Positions 34,129-43,371 of a stretch of DNA of 64,000 nucleotides are shown piece by piece. This stretch comes from an uncultured Bacteroidales bacterium (lineage in GTDB: Bacteria; Bacteroidota; Bacteroidia; Bacteroidales; Muribaculaceae), in NCBI GenBank assembly GCA_947175575.1, contig CAMWNG010000001.1, positions 62,001 through 126,000 on the forward strand, in the 5' to 3' direction. The notes below the pieces were generated by a model. The model searched no databases and was not told the origin of the DNA. It saw nothing but the letters and a program-made list of their open reading frames with translations. Position 1 is the first letter of the stretch; each line of letters opens with the position of its first letter. The position numbers and the translations under genes are program-made.

Positions 34129-35076
34129 TCATTTAAGATATTCCCTGACATGGAAGCGTGGGCGATGTTTTACCTCGAGAAATATTTTACCGATGTATTC
34201 GCCTACTACGCCTAATGACATTAGAATCAGACCACCGAGAAGCCATACGGAAAGAATCAATGAAGTCCAACCGGTGACTGTCCGATGGGTCAGATAGGAG
34301 GTGAGCGCCCATATTCCTACTATAATGTCAAGGAACACGATGATGATTCCCAAGGCAAAAATCATGCGCATGGGCCGCGATGTAAACGATGTCACCCCGT
34401 CTATGGAGAGAGCCAGAAGTTTGCTGAAATTGTATTTTGTTTCTCCGGCGAGACGTGGATTGCGGGTGAAATACACGATGTCGTAAGGCAACCCGAGACT
34501 CTGGACCACTCCGCGCAGAAACATATTACGCTCATCATATCGCTTGAGCATATTGATTGCGCGTCGGCTCATCAGACGGAATTCCGAATGATCGTATAGC
34601 ACTTTCACTCCCATTGCGCGCTGAATTCTGTAAAACAGATGTGCTGATGTGCGCTTGAACCAGGTATCGCTGTCGCGGCGGGCTCTCACACCATAAACGA
34701 TGTCCGCTCCACCCACGAACTTTTTAACCATTTCTATTATAGCCTCGGGGTCATCCTGAAGATCAGCATCGATTGTTACAGCACAATCAGCATCATCCGA
34801 AGCAATCTCAAGACCGCAGATCATAGCAGGCTGTTGTCCGGCATTCGCCATCAGGGAGATTCCCCGTACACTTTTGTCGGAACTGTTTGCCCGGCGTACC
34901 ATCTCCCACGTGGCGTCAGAGGAACAATCATCCACAAAAAGCAGATATGATTCCGACGAAATCAGGTTCATGGCTATCATACGGGCACGGAGGTCACCCA
35001 ACACCCTGAGGGTGTCGGGCAACACCTCCTGCTCGTTAAAGCACGGAACGATTATGGCCAGCCGCGGAGAGGTCAT
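34129..35076 (-). CDS. GtrB/DPM1-like membrane glycosyltransferase, family 2
   Basis: 315 residues. GT-A domain with AIIVPCFNEQEVLPDTLRVL and the metal motif TIDADLQDDPEA, then QRAMGVKVLYDHSEFRLMSRRA, followed by two C-terminal membrane helices (MIFALGIIIVFLDIIVGIWAL; SLILSVWLLGGLILMSLGVVGEYIGKIFLEV). This arrangement is that of GtrB or ArnC-type enzymes that load a sugar onto a polyprenyl phosphate. The donor and acceptor sugars cannot be told from sequence. It starts 4 nt after proS and ends 25 nt before umuD. Confidence 0.9.
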   Translation of the reverse strand: MTSPRLAIIVPCFNEQEVLPDTLRVLGDLRARMIAMNLISSESYLLFVDDCSSDATWEMVRRANSSDKSVRGISLMANAGQQPAMICGLEIASDDADCAVTIDADLQDDPEAIIEMVKKFVGGADIVYGVRARRDSDTWFKRTSAHLFYRIQRAMGVKVLYDHSEFRLMSRRAINMLKRYDERNMFLRGVVQSLGLPYDIVYFTRNPRLAGETKYNFSKLLALSIDGVTSFTSRPMRMIFALGIIIVFLDIIVGIWALTSYLTHRTVTGWTSLILSVWLLGGLILMSLGVVGEYIGKIFLEVKHRPRFHVREYLK

Positions 35077-35080
35077 CGCA

Positions 35081-36562
35081 TCAATATGCTCGGGCGATTA
35101 TGACGCGGCGTTTCGAAGGCTTGCCGGTAACCATGCAGACGCCTTCTTCTTCCTCGCCGTCAAGAGGGATGCAGCGGATAGTGGCTTTTGTCTCGGCTTT
35201 GATTTTTTCCTCCGTCTCTGGAGTGCCATCCCAATGACAAAGGAAAAATCCGCCGTTTTCGATTTTTTTCTTGAATTCTTCGTACGAATCCACTTTTTCG
35301 ATACGGCTGTCGCGCATCTTGAGGGCTTTATCGTATATATTGCTCTGAATCTCTTCCAGCAGATCACGAATGGCTTCGGGAAGGCCTGCTATCTGCATCT
35401 GAGACTTTTCGAGAGTATCGCGACGCATAACCTCAACTGTTCCATTCTCGAGATCTCGGGCTCCTATGGCCAGACGAACGGGAACACCCTTCAGTTCGTA
35501 ATCTGCGAATTTGAAGCCGGGACGACGCTTGTCGTCATCATCATATTTGACGGATATTCCGAGAGCGGCAAGCTGTGCGATAAGAGGTGTTATGGCCTCG
35601 GTTATGGCGGCGAGTTGTTCGGTGTTCTTGAATATCGGCACGATCACCACCTGGATGGGAGCCAGATGGGGCGGGAGTACCAGACCGTTATCATCGCTGT
35701 GAGCCATGATGAGGGCACCCATCAGACGGGTGGAAACGCCCCATGAGTTGGCCCAGACATATTGAGGCTTGTTCTCTTTATTCACGAATGTGACATCGAA
35801 AGCCTTTGCAAAATTCTGACCGAGATTATGTGAAGTACCGCTCTGGAGCGCTTTGCCGTCCTGCATCATAGCCTCGATAGTATAGGTGTTGAGGGCGCCG
35901 GCAAAGCGTTCGGTCTCTGTCTTAACCCCGATGATTACGGGCAGACCCATGTATTTTCGGGCAAATTCGGCGTAAAGGTTTATCATCTGTACCGTGCGTG
36001 CTTCGCTTTCTTCTGCAGTAGCGTGTGCGCAGTGACCTTCCTGCCACAGGAATTCGGATGTGCGGAGGAACATGCGCGTACGCATCTCCCAACGCATCAC
36101 GTTACACCACTGGTTGCATATGATAGGAAGATCGCGGTACGAGTGAATCCAGTTTTTATAAGTACCCCATATGATGGTTTCGGAAGTAGGACGGACAATG
36201 AGTTCTTCTTCCAGACGGGCTTCCGGATCGACTATCACACCTTTGCCTTCGGGATCGTTTTTTAGACGATAATGTGTCACTACGGCACATTCTTTAGCGA
36301 ATCCCTCAACATGTTCAGCCTCGCGGCACAGGAAAGATTTGGGGATGAGCAGTGGAAAGTACGCGTTCTTGACACCGGTCTGCTTGAACATATGGTCAAG
36401 AGTCTGCTGCATCTTCTCCCAGATGGCATAGCCATAAGGTTTTATTATCATGCAGCCACGTACGGCCGACTGCTCGGCCAGATCGGCTTTGACTACCAGT
36501 TCGTTGTACCATTGTGAATAGTTCTCGGCACGTTTGGTAAGGTGTTGCAGTTCGATTGCCAT
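35081..36562 (-). CDS. proS: Prolyl-tRNA synthetase, short archaeal/eukaryotic-type
   Basis: Charges tRNA-Pro. 493 residues, shorter than the bacterial type because the editing insertion is missing. Class II motifs: motif 2 [27 protein letters not shown], motif 3 in [10 protein letters not shown] with the preceding [16 protein letters not shown]. The C-terminal anticodon and zinc-like end finishes RRVIIARAY; terminal Tyr is typical of this class. Transcription appears to start about 90 nt upstream, leaving a leader with an inverted repeat. It heads the string of genes through umuDC to HU-LysM. Confidence 0.95.
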   Translation of the reverse strand: MAIELQHLTKRAENYSQWYNELVVKADLAEQSAVRGCMIIKPYGYAIWEKMQQTLDHMFKQTGVKNAYFPLLIPKSFLCREAEHVEGFAKECAVVTHYRLKNDPEGKGVIVDPEARLEEELIVRPTSETIIWGTYKNWIHSYRDLPIICNQWCNVMRWEMRTRMFLRTSEFLWQEGHCAHATAEESEARTVQMINLYAEFARKYMGLPVIIGVKTETERFAGALNTYTIEAMMQDGKALQSGTSHNLGQNFAKAFDVTFVNKENKPQYVWANSWGVSTRLMGALIMAHSDDNGLVLPPHLAPIQVVIVPIFKNTEQLAAITEAITPLIAQLAALGISVKYDDDDKRRPGFKFADYELKGVPVRLAIGARDLENGTVEVMRRDTLEKSQMQIAGLPEAIRDLLEEIQSNIYDKALKMRDSRIEKVDSYEEFKKKIENGGFFLCHWDGTPETEEKIKAETKATIRCIPLDGEEEEGVCMVTGKPSKRRVIIARAY

Positions 36563-36599
36563 TTTCTTAATATCTTGATTAGATTTGCGTTAGTGTTTT

Positions 36600-36633
36600 T
36601 GATTGGTTCGTACATGCGATAGTCAGCCAATCA
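36600..36633. repeat. Inverted repeat in the proS leader
   Basis: TGATTGG and CCAATCA form 7-bp arms separated by 20 nt inside the probable 5' UTR of proS (minus strand). A stem-loop in the leader of an aminoacyl-tRNA synthetase gene could have regulatory meaning; no known riboswitch or T-box core was recognised. Confidence 0.3.
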
Positions 36634-36658
36634 TGGTTGACGCGTCGCGAATTAGATG

Positions 36659-36666
36659 CAAAGTTA
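36659..36666 (-). promoter_or_regulatory. Promoter -7 box for proS and downstream genes
   Basis: TAACTTTG on the minus strand, giving a leader of about 90 nt to the proS start. No clear -33 TTTG. Between this box and the divergent + promoter, the sequence contains a second TATATTTG (+, 36755-36762) and a short ATGGT/ACCAT hairpin at 36771-36785, but no gene. Confidence 0.55.
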
Positions 36667-36816
36667 CAATAAAAACGTGAAACTATTATAAAGATAGCAT
36701 GCTTTTTTCATTTATCGTTGTGGCATAAGACGTTTATGATGTCTCACGGGCGCATATATTTGGCTTTTTTATGGTTTTTTACCATATTGACTGCATGTTA
36801 TTCTATCAAAAATGAG

Positions 36817-36824
36817 TAAATTTG
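36817..36824 (+). promoter_or_regulatory. Promoter -7 box for the GlmU-like gene
   Basis: TAAATTTG, 21 nt upstream of the ATG at 36845. It overlaps the upstream in-frame ATG used by the ORF track, which is why that start is rejected. Confidence 0.55.
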
Positions 36825-36844
36825 CATCTTGCAAAGATTTTGTT

Positions 36845-38005
36845 ATGCCAATCATACTTTTCGATGACCCGAAGGTGCGTCTACAGCTCCTTCCGATTAC
36901 ATTTACCCGACCTGTGGGTGCATTGCGCATGGGACTGCTGACAATGTGGCAGCGATGGCGGTATTTTTTCAATACCGATTTTTTCTGGCAGACAGAGCCT
37001 TACCTGCACGCAATGTTCCCGGAATATACGGGTCATGATATCGACGATACCCTATGGATCGCCGGTCACGTTGTTGCGACCGAACATCTGGCTGCCGCGA
37101 TCGCTGCTCTCACGCCGGGACAACAGCTTGAATACGATGGCCGGATTATAGCCCGACGAGGTTCTCAAACCAGAGAGACCCTCGGTTATGATGGAGATCT
37201 TATTCTGATTGAGCGGGTATACGATATTTTCAGATATAATGATAGGGTCATCGCGCATGATTTCGACTTGGTTACATCGGGCCGTCAGTCAGGGCCGGTT
37301 TCAGACACGAATACGGTCATCGGTCCATGTGATATGATCTTTGTAGAGAATGGCGTAAAGGCTGAAGGTGCGATTTTCAACACCACGAACGGTCCGATAT
37401 ATCTCGGTGAGAATTGTGAAGTGATGGAAGGCAGCTGTCTGCGCGGTCCTATTGCCATCGGGGAGCACTCGGTAGTGAATATGGGTACCAGAATATATGG
37501 TGCCACTACACTCGGACCTTACTGCAAAGTGGGTGGTGAACTCAACAACGTGGTCATGATCGGATATGCTAACAAGGCTCACGACGGATTCCTTGGAAAT
37601 GCTGTAATCGGTGAGTGGTGCAACCTCGGAGGCGGGACTGTGGCGTCGAATCTAAAGAACGACTATTCCGAGATAAAACTCTGGGATTATGCCACGCATC
37701 GATTTCTGCGCACCGGTCTTCAGTTCTGCGGTCTTATAATGGGAGACCACTCCAAAAGTGCGATCAACACCACTTTCAATACAGCTACGGTTGTAGGTGT
37801 AGGCTGCAATATCGTTAGCGAAGGCATGCCTCGGGTATTCATACCGTCGTTTTCGAAAGGTGGAACAGCCGGATTCGAGAATGTGAACCTGAATGAGTTC
37901 TTTACCATAGCAGCCAGAGTAATGGGGCGCCGTGGAGTTGAACTTACGGAATCGTATCGTAATATGTGTTCCGAAATATTCAATTTTGCCGACAGATTCA
38001 AATAG
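36845..38005 (+). CDS. Alternative GlmU-family nucleotidyltransferase/acetyltransferase
   Basis: About 386 residues from MPIILFDDPKVRLQLLPITFTRPVGALRMGLLTMWQRW. That opening replaces the LAAGxGTRM signature of true GlmU and is characteristic of a Bacteroidota/archaeal GlmU-like family. The N-terminal part holds LWIAGHVVATEHL and VYDIFRYNDRVIAHDF. From about residue 165 there are left-handed beta-helix hexapeptides (IGPCDMIFVENGVKAEGAIF; IAIGEHSVVNMGTRIYGATTLGPYCKVGGE; IGEWCNLGGGTVASNLKNDYS). It probably makes UDP-GlcNAc or a related nucleotide sugar in the cytoplasm. Monocistronic or followed by the secreted protein 43 nt later. Confidence 0.8.
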   Translation: MPIILFDDPKVRLQLLPITFTRPVGALRMGLLTMWQRWRYFFNTDFFWQTEPYLHAMFPEYTGHDIDDTLWIAGHVVATEHLAAAIAALTPGQQLEYDGRIIARRGSQTRETLGYDGDLILIERVYDIFRYNDRVIAHDFDLVTSGRQSGPVSDTNTVIGPCDMIFVENGVKAEGAIFNTTNGPIYLGENCEVMEGSCLRGPIAIGEHSVVNMGTRIYGATTLGPYCKVGGELNNVVMIGYANKAHDGFLGNAVIGEWCNLGGGTVASNLKNDYSEIKLWDYATHRFLRTGLQFCGLIMGDHSKSAINTTFNTATVVGVGCNIVSEGMPRVFIPSFSKGGTAGFENVNLNEFFTIAARVMGRRGVELTESYRNMCSEIFNFADRFK

Positions 38006-38048
38006 ATGTAAAATATAGAAACAATATAAAATCAATAAACCAATTAAT

Positions 38049-41000
38049 ATGACTAAAAAACTCGCATTAGTTTTGGCTGCCACAGGAGCGCTCGCCGTAC
38101 AGGCCGCGCCATATCAGGCCAAGGCCAAATCCTACCTGGAGCATCAGGCTGCGAATCCTATGCGTTATGCGCGTCATCTGAAGAGCGCATCCGTTATGGA
38201 CATCATGGCCTTGAATGAGCCGAAAGGTAAAAAGATTTCCCCCTCAAAACAGCTTCCGCAGGCTGATCTCTATTCGTTTCTTGACGGGCCTAAAGGCGAA
38301 CTGTGGGCATGTACATACGATTTCGAGACCGAAACCATACAGCATGATTATTATGTAGAAACCAAGCTGCATGGGGTAACCGTCACCGTTTTCGACTCTA
38401 ATCTGGAAGAAGTCGGTAAGGTCGTTGATCACTTTGATCCTGCAGAAGGACAGTCAGGAATCGCGCAGATAATGATTGATCCTGTACTTACCCAGCGCTT
38501 CTTCAACTTCGATCAGGCTTACGAGCTTGCAGTAATGGTGTCTTACAACACTCCTGAATATATCAATCAGAACAAGACTTATATCTATTCAGTAGGTGCT
38601 GATCTCGATGCCGACGGTCACACTCCGCGTTTAGCTGAATTCGATGGATATATCGTTTCTTCTGTAGACGCAGGAACCGACAAGTGGAGCGAAGATTTCT
38701 ACATAACTTTCGTTACCGAATCCGGCTACGATGATAATGCCACAACATTTGAAGAATATGTCGCAAGCCAGAAATACATTGCCGAGACATATAAAAAGGC
38801 CGGTTGGGGAGGCGGTCCCGAACCCATCGGTAAGGTTGAGATCAGCGTAGCAAATCTACCCGGCGACATGATGTCCTGCCCGTTCATGTTATCATCATTG
38901 GTCAATGGCCAGCCCACCTTCATAGTGCAACAATATGAAAAGTGGTTCTTCAACAATGCCATCGGTCCTATCGGAGACCACATGGAGGATGATGAGGAAG
39001 GAATGCCGACGGAGAACAATAATCTTATTGTAGATGTTTACACCTACCCTCGTATGGGAAGCGACTGGATTCTCGACCATACCACAAAAGTGCCGTGTGT
39101 TCAGGAGGACGACATCGCGGACGTAGTCTTCCGCTATTATGGTATCGGTAATCTTACTTATGAGCAGGATTATCGTCCGGACGGTTCGTTGCGTATGTCG
39201 ATATACAAGTACCGGCTTTCTGACGACGATAATTATCTCGAGACCTATGTTCTCTACGATAAAGACGGTCAGGAGATCGCCACATTGGCTGAAAATGCTT
39301 CAAGCTATATTCTCATGAGCGAAGTTCCCGGACAGGAAGATCAGGCTATGTTCATTGATCTCAATTCAATTACGGATGAGAATCCCGATGCCACAGCATC
39401 GTTCTATTTTGTGAATCTCGAATCCGGTGAACGTGTACTTGAAATTTCTAATGTAGTCGATCGTTTCACACTCAGGGCTAATGTTGACCGTGTGCCATTC
39501 GGGAACACATACCGATATGCATTCGAAACCAATCAGACAGATGTAGATGATGATTTCAACGTATGGGAAAACATACTATGGCTGGATGCAGACGGCCAGG
39601 TCGTAAGGGTTGACAAGATCAATCTCGGACCAAGCGTTGCCCTTGCCAAGGTGTATCTCGACCAATCTGTCCTTAATCCCTATCTTTTCGATACTGATGA
39701 CGCTCAGGAGTATCTCTGGCTCGTCAAAAGATACATAAACTTGACCGGAAGTGAAACCGTTACCGAACTGGTTATAGGTTCAGCCAACGGAAACACTCTT
39801 CTGATTCTCGGTCCTGACGAAAGCAAGGGCAGACTGAATACAATCAGCACTCTCAAGACAGATACTCAAAATCCTTTACTTTGGGTTTCGTATGTTAATG
39901 ACAACGATCTTTATAATCAGGATTTTTATGAACTTCCGTTCAACACACTGAAAGGCTCCGGCACCGAAGCCGATCCCTATAAGCTGGCTACAATCGGCGA
40001 TTTTTTACATATCGGTAAGAACCTCAATGCATATTATGTTCTTACAGATGACATTGATGCCTCTGTAGTCATATTCAACACGATCTCCGGAACATTTACC
40101 GGTAAACTTGACGGAGCCGGACACTCTATCAATAATCTTGCAATCGCCGGCAATGGTTCTATTTTCAGCAGCCTTACACAAGGTGCGGAAATCAAGAATC
40201 TATATATTAATAATGTGAAGATTCTGTCTAACGGAACTACTACCGGCACTCTTGCCTCCACGGCATCGGAAGCAAAGATAGACAATGTTCACATCCTTGG
40301 GCTTACAGCGTCTCTGGAAGGTACCGTGACTTTCGGCGGTCTTCTTGGCGGAGCTTATCTTCATTCCACAATAAGCGACTGTTCTGTCAGCGCTGCAAAT
40401 ATCAACGCTCCTAACAGTTCTGATCTGGGTGGTGTATGCGGTGATATGCGTACAGGTGCTACAATTTCATCTGCATCATTCGCAGGATCAATTCATGCCG
40501 GTTCTTATGTCGGAGGTATTGCCGGATCTATGAATTCGGACAACACTATCTCGGACTGTCATGTCGATGCAGACATCGTCGCTCTAAATACAGTAGGTGG
40601 TATCGCCGGATATCAGAATACAGGTCTCATAACACGTTGTTATGTGGAAGGATCAGTTGAAGCTGTCGGAAATCCTGCTGCTTCATATGATTTCGGTCCC
40701 GCAGCCGGCGGTATTCTCGGATACCTGAATTGTGAAGGCTCAGTACTTTCATCATCGAACGTAGAAGCTGTGTTGAAAGACAATATGGTGGCTCTTTCCT
40801 CTCTTAAAGGTTACACCCCCAAAACGCAGGATAACACGACCGCGACTTTACATCGTATTGCCGGTCGTACAATCTTCAACCAAGAGGCAGATGAAACCAC
40901 CGGCTCATGGGCTGCTGATCCGCGCCTGAGCAATAACTTTGCGCTGGCATCCATCCCGGTTAATGACAATATCGAAGCAACTGAAAACTCTACCGAAGGA

Positions 41001-41600
41001 AAGAGTGTTGAAGTTTCCGCGCTCAATCAGGATTGGTTCAAGAATTCGCTGGGATTCCAATATGGCGATACCGCTCCGTGGAATGATTCTACTGATGCCG
41101 ACCCTGCACTAAATCACGAACAACTCAATGTCTGTGTACCTGCAAAAGTTACGGCTCCTGAAAACACGAAGTTTGTAATCAATGTCATTCTTGCCGGTCG
41201 AGAAATTTATACTGAAGAAACTGCGATGGAACAGTTCTCGTATGACTGCGATGAACAGTATCTGGCGCCTACAGGTGTATTCTCTCTTGTGAACAATGTG
41301 CTCGGAGTGGAATTCGAGGCATACAAGCAGGGTGAAGTTCCTGTCACCATCTGTGGAGCGAAGTGTCTCGTTACCATCACTGAAAACCTGGGTGTGTCCG
41401 ATAACGTAATCGAAGAATCCAAATCAGTGCTCACATTCTCCGGAACCAATGTACAGGCCTACGGAGCATGCATCACTGTGTACAATCTCCAGGGTGTAGC
41501 CGTCAAAGCCGGACAAGACAGCGTCTATGTTTCCACACTTGCCAATGGTGTATATGTAGCCGTTGCCAACGGAGAATCCCTGAAATTTTTGGTAAAATAA
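38049..41600 (+). CDS. Large secreted protein with GLUG-type repeats and T9SS-like C-terminal domain
   Basis: 1183 residues. Signal peptide MTKKLALVLAATGALAVQA. The first half has no family I recognise and is Asp/Tyr-rich. From about residue 635 it contains GTEADPYKLATIGDFLHIG followed by GLUG-like beta-helix repeats (LDGAGHSINNLAIAG; YVGGIAGSMNSDNTISDCHV; TVGGIAGYQNTGLITRCYVEG). The last 70 residues (TVYNLQGVAVKAG...LANGVYVAVANGESLKFLVK) look like a type A sorting domain of the type IX secretion system. It is probably exported to the cell surface. No enzymatic motif was seen. Confidence 0.8.
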   Translation: MTKKLALVLAATGALAVQAAPYQAKAKSYLEHQAANPMRYARHLKSASVMDIMALNEPKGKKISPSKQLPQADLYSFLDGPKGELWACTYDFETETIQHDYYVETKLHGVTVTVFDSNLEEVGKVVDHFDPAEGQSGIAQIMIDPVLTQRFFNFDQAYELAVMVSYNTPEYINQNKTYIYSVGADLDADGHTPRLAEFDGYIVSSVDAGTDKWSEDFYITFVTESGYDDNATTFEEYVASQKYIAETYKKAGWGGGPEPIGKVEISVANLPGDMMSCPFMLSSLVNGQPTFIVQQYEKWFFNNAIGPIGDHMEDDEEGMPTENNNLIVDVYTYPRMGSDWILDHTTKVPCVQEDDIADVVFRYYGIGNLTYEQDYRPDGSLRMSIYKYRLSDDDNYLETYVLYDKDGQEIATLAENASSYILMSEVPGQEDQAMFIDLNSITDENPDATASFYFVNLESGERVLEISNVVDRFTLRANVDRVPFGNTYRYAFETNQTDVDDDFNVWENILWLDADGQVVRVDKINLGPSVALAKVYLDQSVLNPYLFDTDDAQEYLWLVKRYINLTGSETVTELVIGSANGNTLLILGPDESKGRLNTISTLKTDTQNPLLWVSYVNDNDLYNQDFYELPFNTLKGSGTEADPYKLATIGDFLHIGKNLNAYYVLTDDIDASVVIFNTISGTFTGKLDGAGHSINNLAIAGNGSIFSSLTQGAEIKNLYINNVKILSNGTTTGTLASTASEAKIDNVHILGLTASLEGTVTFGGLLGGAYLHSTISDCSVSAANINAPNSSDLGGVCGDMRTGATISSASFAGSIHAGSYVGGIAGSMNSDNTISDCHVDADIVALNTVGGIAGYQNTGLITRCYVEGSVEAVGNPAASYDFGPAAGGILGYLNCEGSVLSSSNVEAVLKDNMVALSSLKGYTPKTQDNTTATLHRIAGRTIFNQEADETTGSWAADPRLSNNFALASIPVNDNIEATENSTEGKSVEVSALNQDWFKNSLGFQYGDTAPWNDSTDADPALNHEQLNVCVPAKVTAPENTKFVINVILAGREIYTEETAMEQFSYDCDEQYLAPTGVFSLVNNVLGVEFEAYKQGEVPVTICGAKCLVTITENLGVSDNVIEESKSVLTFSGTNVQAYGACITVYNLQGVAVKAGQDSVYVSTLANGVYVAVANGESLKFLVK

Positions 41601-41623
41601 TTTATTATTAACTACCTGATTTA

Positions 41624-41654
41624 TAGAGTCGATACCCGTGAGGTGTCGACTCTA
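41624..41654 (+). terminator. Terminator of the GLUG-repeat protein gene
   Basis: TAGAGTCGA pairs with TCGACTCTA (9 bp) around a 13-nt loop that has CCC/GGT complementarity inside. T-rich sequence follows (TTCAATTTATT). It lies 24 nt after the stop codon. Confidence 0.7.
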
Positions 41655-41698
41655 TTCAATTTATTGTAGAACAAATTTGCAACTTGAATGTTTAGATG

Positions 41699-41714
41699 GT
41701 ATAAGACCTTATAC
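41699..41714. promoter_or_regulatory. Perfect 16-bp palindrome upstream of crcB, possible operator
   Basis: GTATAAGACCTTATAC has two perfect 7-bp arms separated by AC and ends 22 nt before the crcB ATG. It is too short-looped to make a hairpin of note in RNA, so a dimeric protein-binding site is a reasonable reading. A weak -7-like CAAATTTG lies upstream at 41672-41679. No fluoride riboswitch core was found. Confidence 0.35.
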
Positions 41715-41736
41715 TAACCCTTAAATTTCATCAGAT

Positions 41737-42108
41737 ATGATTAAAGCAATGCTTATTGCCGGTGCCGGAGGTTTCGTAGGCACATGTGGACGCTATTTAG
41801 TAGGAAAATGGGCCGCTGGAATGTGGCATGGTGCATTCCCGATGGGAACTTTCCTTGTAAACGTGATCGGCTGTTTCATCATCGGCCTCTTTTTCGGTTT
41901 GCTTGAAAAGGCACATGTAATGACTCCCGGTGAAAACGTATTGCTTATCACGGGCTTCTGCGGTGGCTTCACCACTTTCTCGTCGTTCGCTGATGACATG
42001 TGGGTGCTGGGTAACAAAGGCGATTGGGCAACCTTCGCTCTCTATCTCGCCGCCAGCGTAATTCTTGGTATTCTCCTCGTCTGGGCAGGTCGCGCCATTA
42101 TCCGCTGA
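41737..42108 (+). CDS. crcB: CrcB/Fluc fluoride channel
   Basis: 123 residues with four membrane helices. Family motifs GAGGFVGTCGRYLVGKW, GTFLVNVIGCFIIGLFFG with the pore Asn, and the GFCGGFTTFSSFADD segment with the phenylalanine ring and sodium-site region. Fluc proteins form dual-topology dimers that expel fluoride. It is a single-gene unit between two hairpins. Confidence 0.95.
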   Translation: MIKAMLIAGAGGFVGTCGRYLVGKWAAGMWHGAFPMGTFLVNVIGCFIIGLFFGLLEKAHVMTPGENVLLITGFCGGFTTFSSFADDMWVLGNKGDWATFALYLAASVILGILLVWAGRAIIR

Positions 42109-42130
42109 TTCCCGATTTAATGATAAATGT

Positions 42131-42158
42131 AAAGCGTTCGGATGTCCCGGACGCTTTT
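42131..42158 (+). terminator. Terminator of crcB
   Basis: AAAGCGTTCGG pairs with CCGGACGCTTT (11 bp with one G-U) around a 5-nt loop and is followed by TTTT-like sequence, 23 nt after the stop. Confidence 0.75.
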
Positions 42159-42216
42159 GCCATATATATGAAAAAATTTAATCACCCAATATAGACAAAG
42201 TTAATAGGAAAATTTG

Positions 42217-42224
42217 TAACTTTG
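42217..42224 (+). promoter_or_regulatory. Promoter -7 box for the 3'-5' exonuclease operon
   Basis: TAACTTTG, about 36 nt upstream of the ATG at 42260. A TTTG lies directly against it but none at the normal -33 spacing. Confidence 0.55.
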
Positions 42225-42259
42225 CAAAACGGAATATCGTGTCCGATTGTTTTAGCTAA

Positions 42260-43135
42260 ATGAACACCCTGACTCAAACGATAGCAATAAGTAAAGACAC
42301 AGTGGCCGAACTGCCGGTAGTGAACTATACCGGCAAGATAACATTGGTCGACACTCCTGAAAAGGCACGAGATGCAATCAGGGTACTCACCGACGCACGC
42401 GTTGTAGGTTTCGATACGGAAACGCGTCCGTCTTTTCAACGTGGACGCACGCATAATGTAGCCCTGCTCCAATTATCCACTGAAGATCATTGCTATCTGT
42501 TCAGATTGAACAAACTCGGAATTTCAGAACCACTTAAGGATTTTCTTCAGAATCCGGAAATAATCAAGATCGGCCTCTCGGTGCACGATGACTTCTCCGT
42601 AATGCGTCGGCTGGCTCCGGATCTTGACCCTGCCGGATTCATTGATCTTCAGGAATATGTCAAATATTTCCACATCAACGACATATCCCTTCAGAAAATT
42701 TATGCGATAGTCTTCAGTGAGAAAATCTCGAAACAACAGCGTCTGACAAACTGGGAAGCTGAACATCTCACTGAAAATCAGCAGAAGTATGCCGCCCTTG
42801 ACGCCTGGGCGTGTCTGCGGCTTTATCGTACGCTACGTTCCGGTCGGTTTCATCCCGATGAATCTCCGTATATAGTAGATCGCTGCCAGCTATGTTCGTC
42901 GCAGAACAATCAGCTCATTGGGCCTAAACAAGCGGCCGAACACGCTGCGGCACTCAAACGCGCCGAAGAAAAACAAGCCGCACAGATAGCTATGGCATCC
43001 GCGGCCAAAGAGGCTGCCGAGAGAAATGAGAATACGAAAACATCCTCGGGAAAAAAGAAGACCGTCGCACATCGCAAGCGTGCCGCTTCCACGCATCGTT
43101 CACGCAAAACTACATCCGGGAAAAATGAAAATTAA
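42260..43135 (+). CDS. RNase D-like 3'-5' exonuclease with a basic C-terminal tail
   Basis: 291 residues. The DEDDy exonuclease core is complete: VVGFDTETRPSFQRG (Asp-x-Glu), KIGLSVHDDFSVMRRL (Asp), and YAALDAWACLRLYRTL (Tyr-x3-Asp). It ends near residue 200. A short PYIVDRCQLCSSQNNQ segment follows, then a tail of about 70 residues dominated by Ala, Lys and Arg (KKKTVAHRKRAASTHRSRK), likely a nucleic-acid-binding extension. The fold is that of Bacteroidota 3'-5' exonucleases acting on DNA or RNA; the substrate cannot be told. Its end overlaps the next gene by 11 nt. Confidence 0.88.
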   Translation: MNTLTQTIAISKDTVAELPVVNYTGKITLVDTPEKARDAIRVLTDARVVGFDTETRPSFQRGRTHNVALLQLSTEDHCYLFRLNKLGISEPLKDFLQNPEIIKIGLSVHDDFSVMRRLAPDLDPAGFIDLQEYVKYFHINDISLQKIYAIVFSEKISKQQRLTNWEAEHLTENQQKYAALDAWACLRLYRTLRSGRFHPDESPYIVDRCQLCSSQNNQLIGPKQAAEHAAALKRAEEKQAAQIAMASAAKEAAERNENTKTSSGKKKTVAHRKRAASTHRSRKTTSGKNEN

Positions 43136-43358
43136 TCGTCCGGTATTCATTCCTCTCGTCCTTACGGTATATCTGGTGATAATGTCTGTAATCGGTCTTG
43201 AAGGACTTCGCAACGGCCAAACATCCTTTATACAGTACATCGGGACCATCGTTATTACAGCAGGTATTATAATTCTGCTTCATTTTCATCTGAAGAAACG
43301 CGAGCGCTTACGTGCACAGCGGCTCAAAGACTTGGAAAATAATTCTGAAAACAAATAA
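43125..43358 (+). CDS. Small membrane protein of unknown function
   Basis: 77 residues from [13 protein letters not shown], after trimming the track ORF, which starts inside the exonuclease. Two membrane helices ([21 protein letters not shown] and [19 protein letters not shown]) and a charged C-terminal tail ([21 protein letters not shown]). It overlaps the exonuclease stop by 11 nt and ends 13 nt before gpmI, so it is translated as part of the operon. No family recognised. Confidence 0.75.
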   Translation: MKINRPVFIPLVLTVYLVIMSVIGLEGLRNGQTSFIQYIGTIVITAGIIILLHFHLKKRERLRAQRLKDLENNSENK

Positions 43359-43371
43359 CACACTCTATATT

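Noticed and set aside
41601-41736. Possible fluoride riboswitch before crcB
   Set aside because: No match to the conserved fluoride aptamer core by eye; only a hairpin terminator and a palindrome are present.
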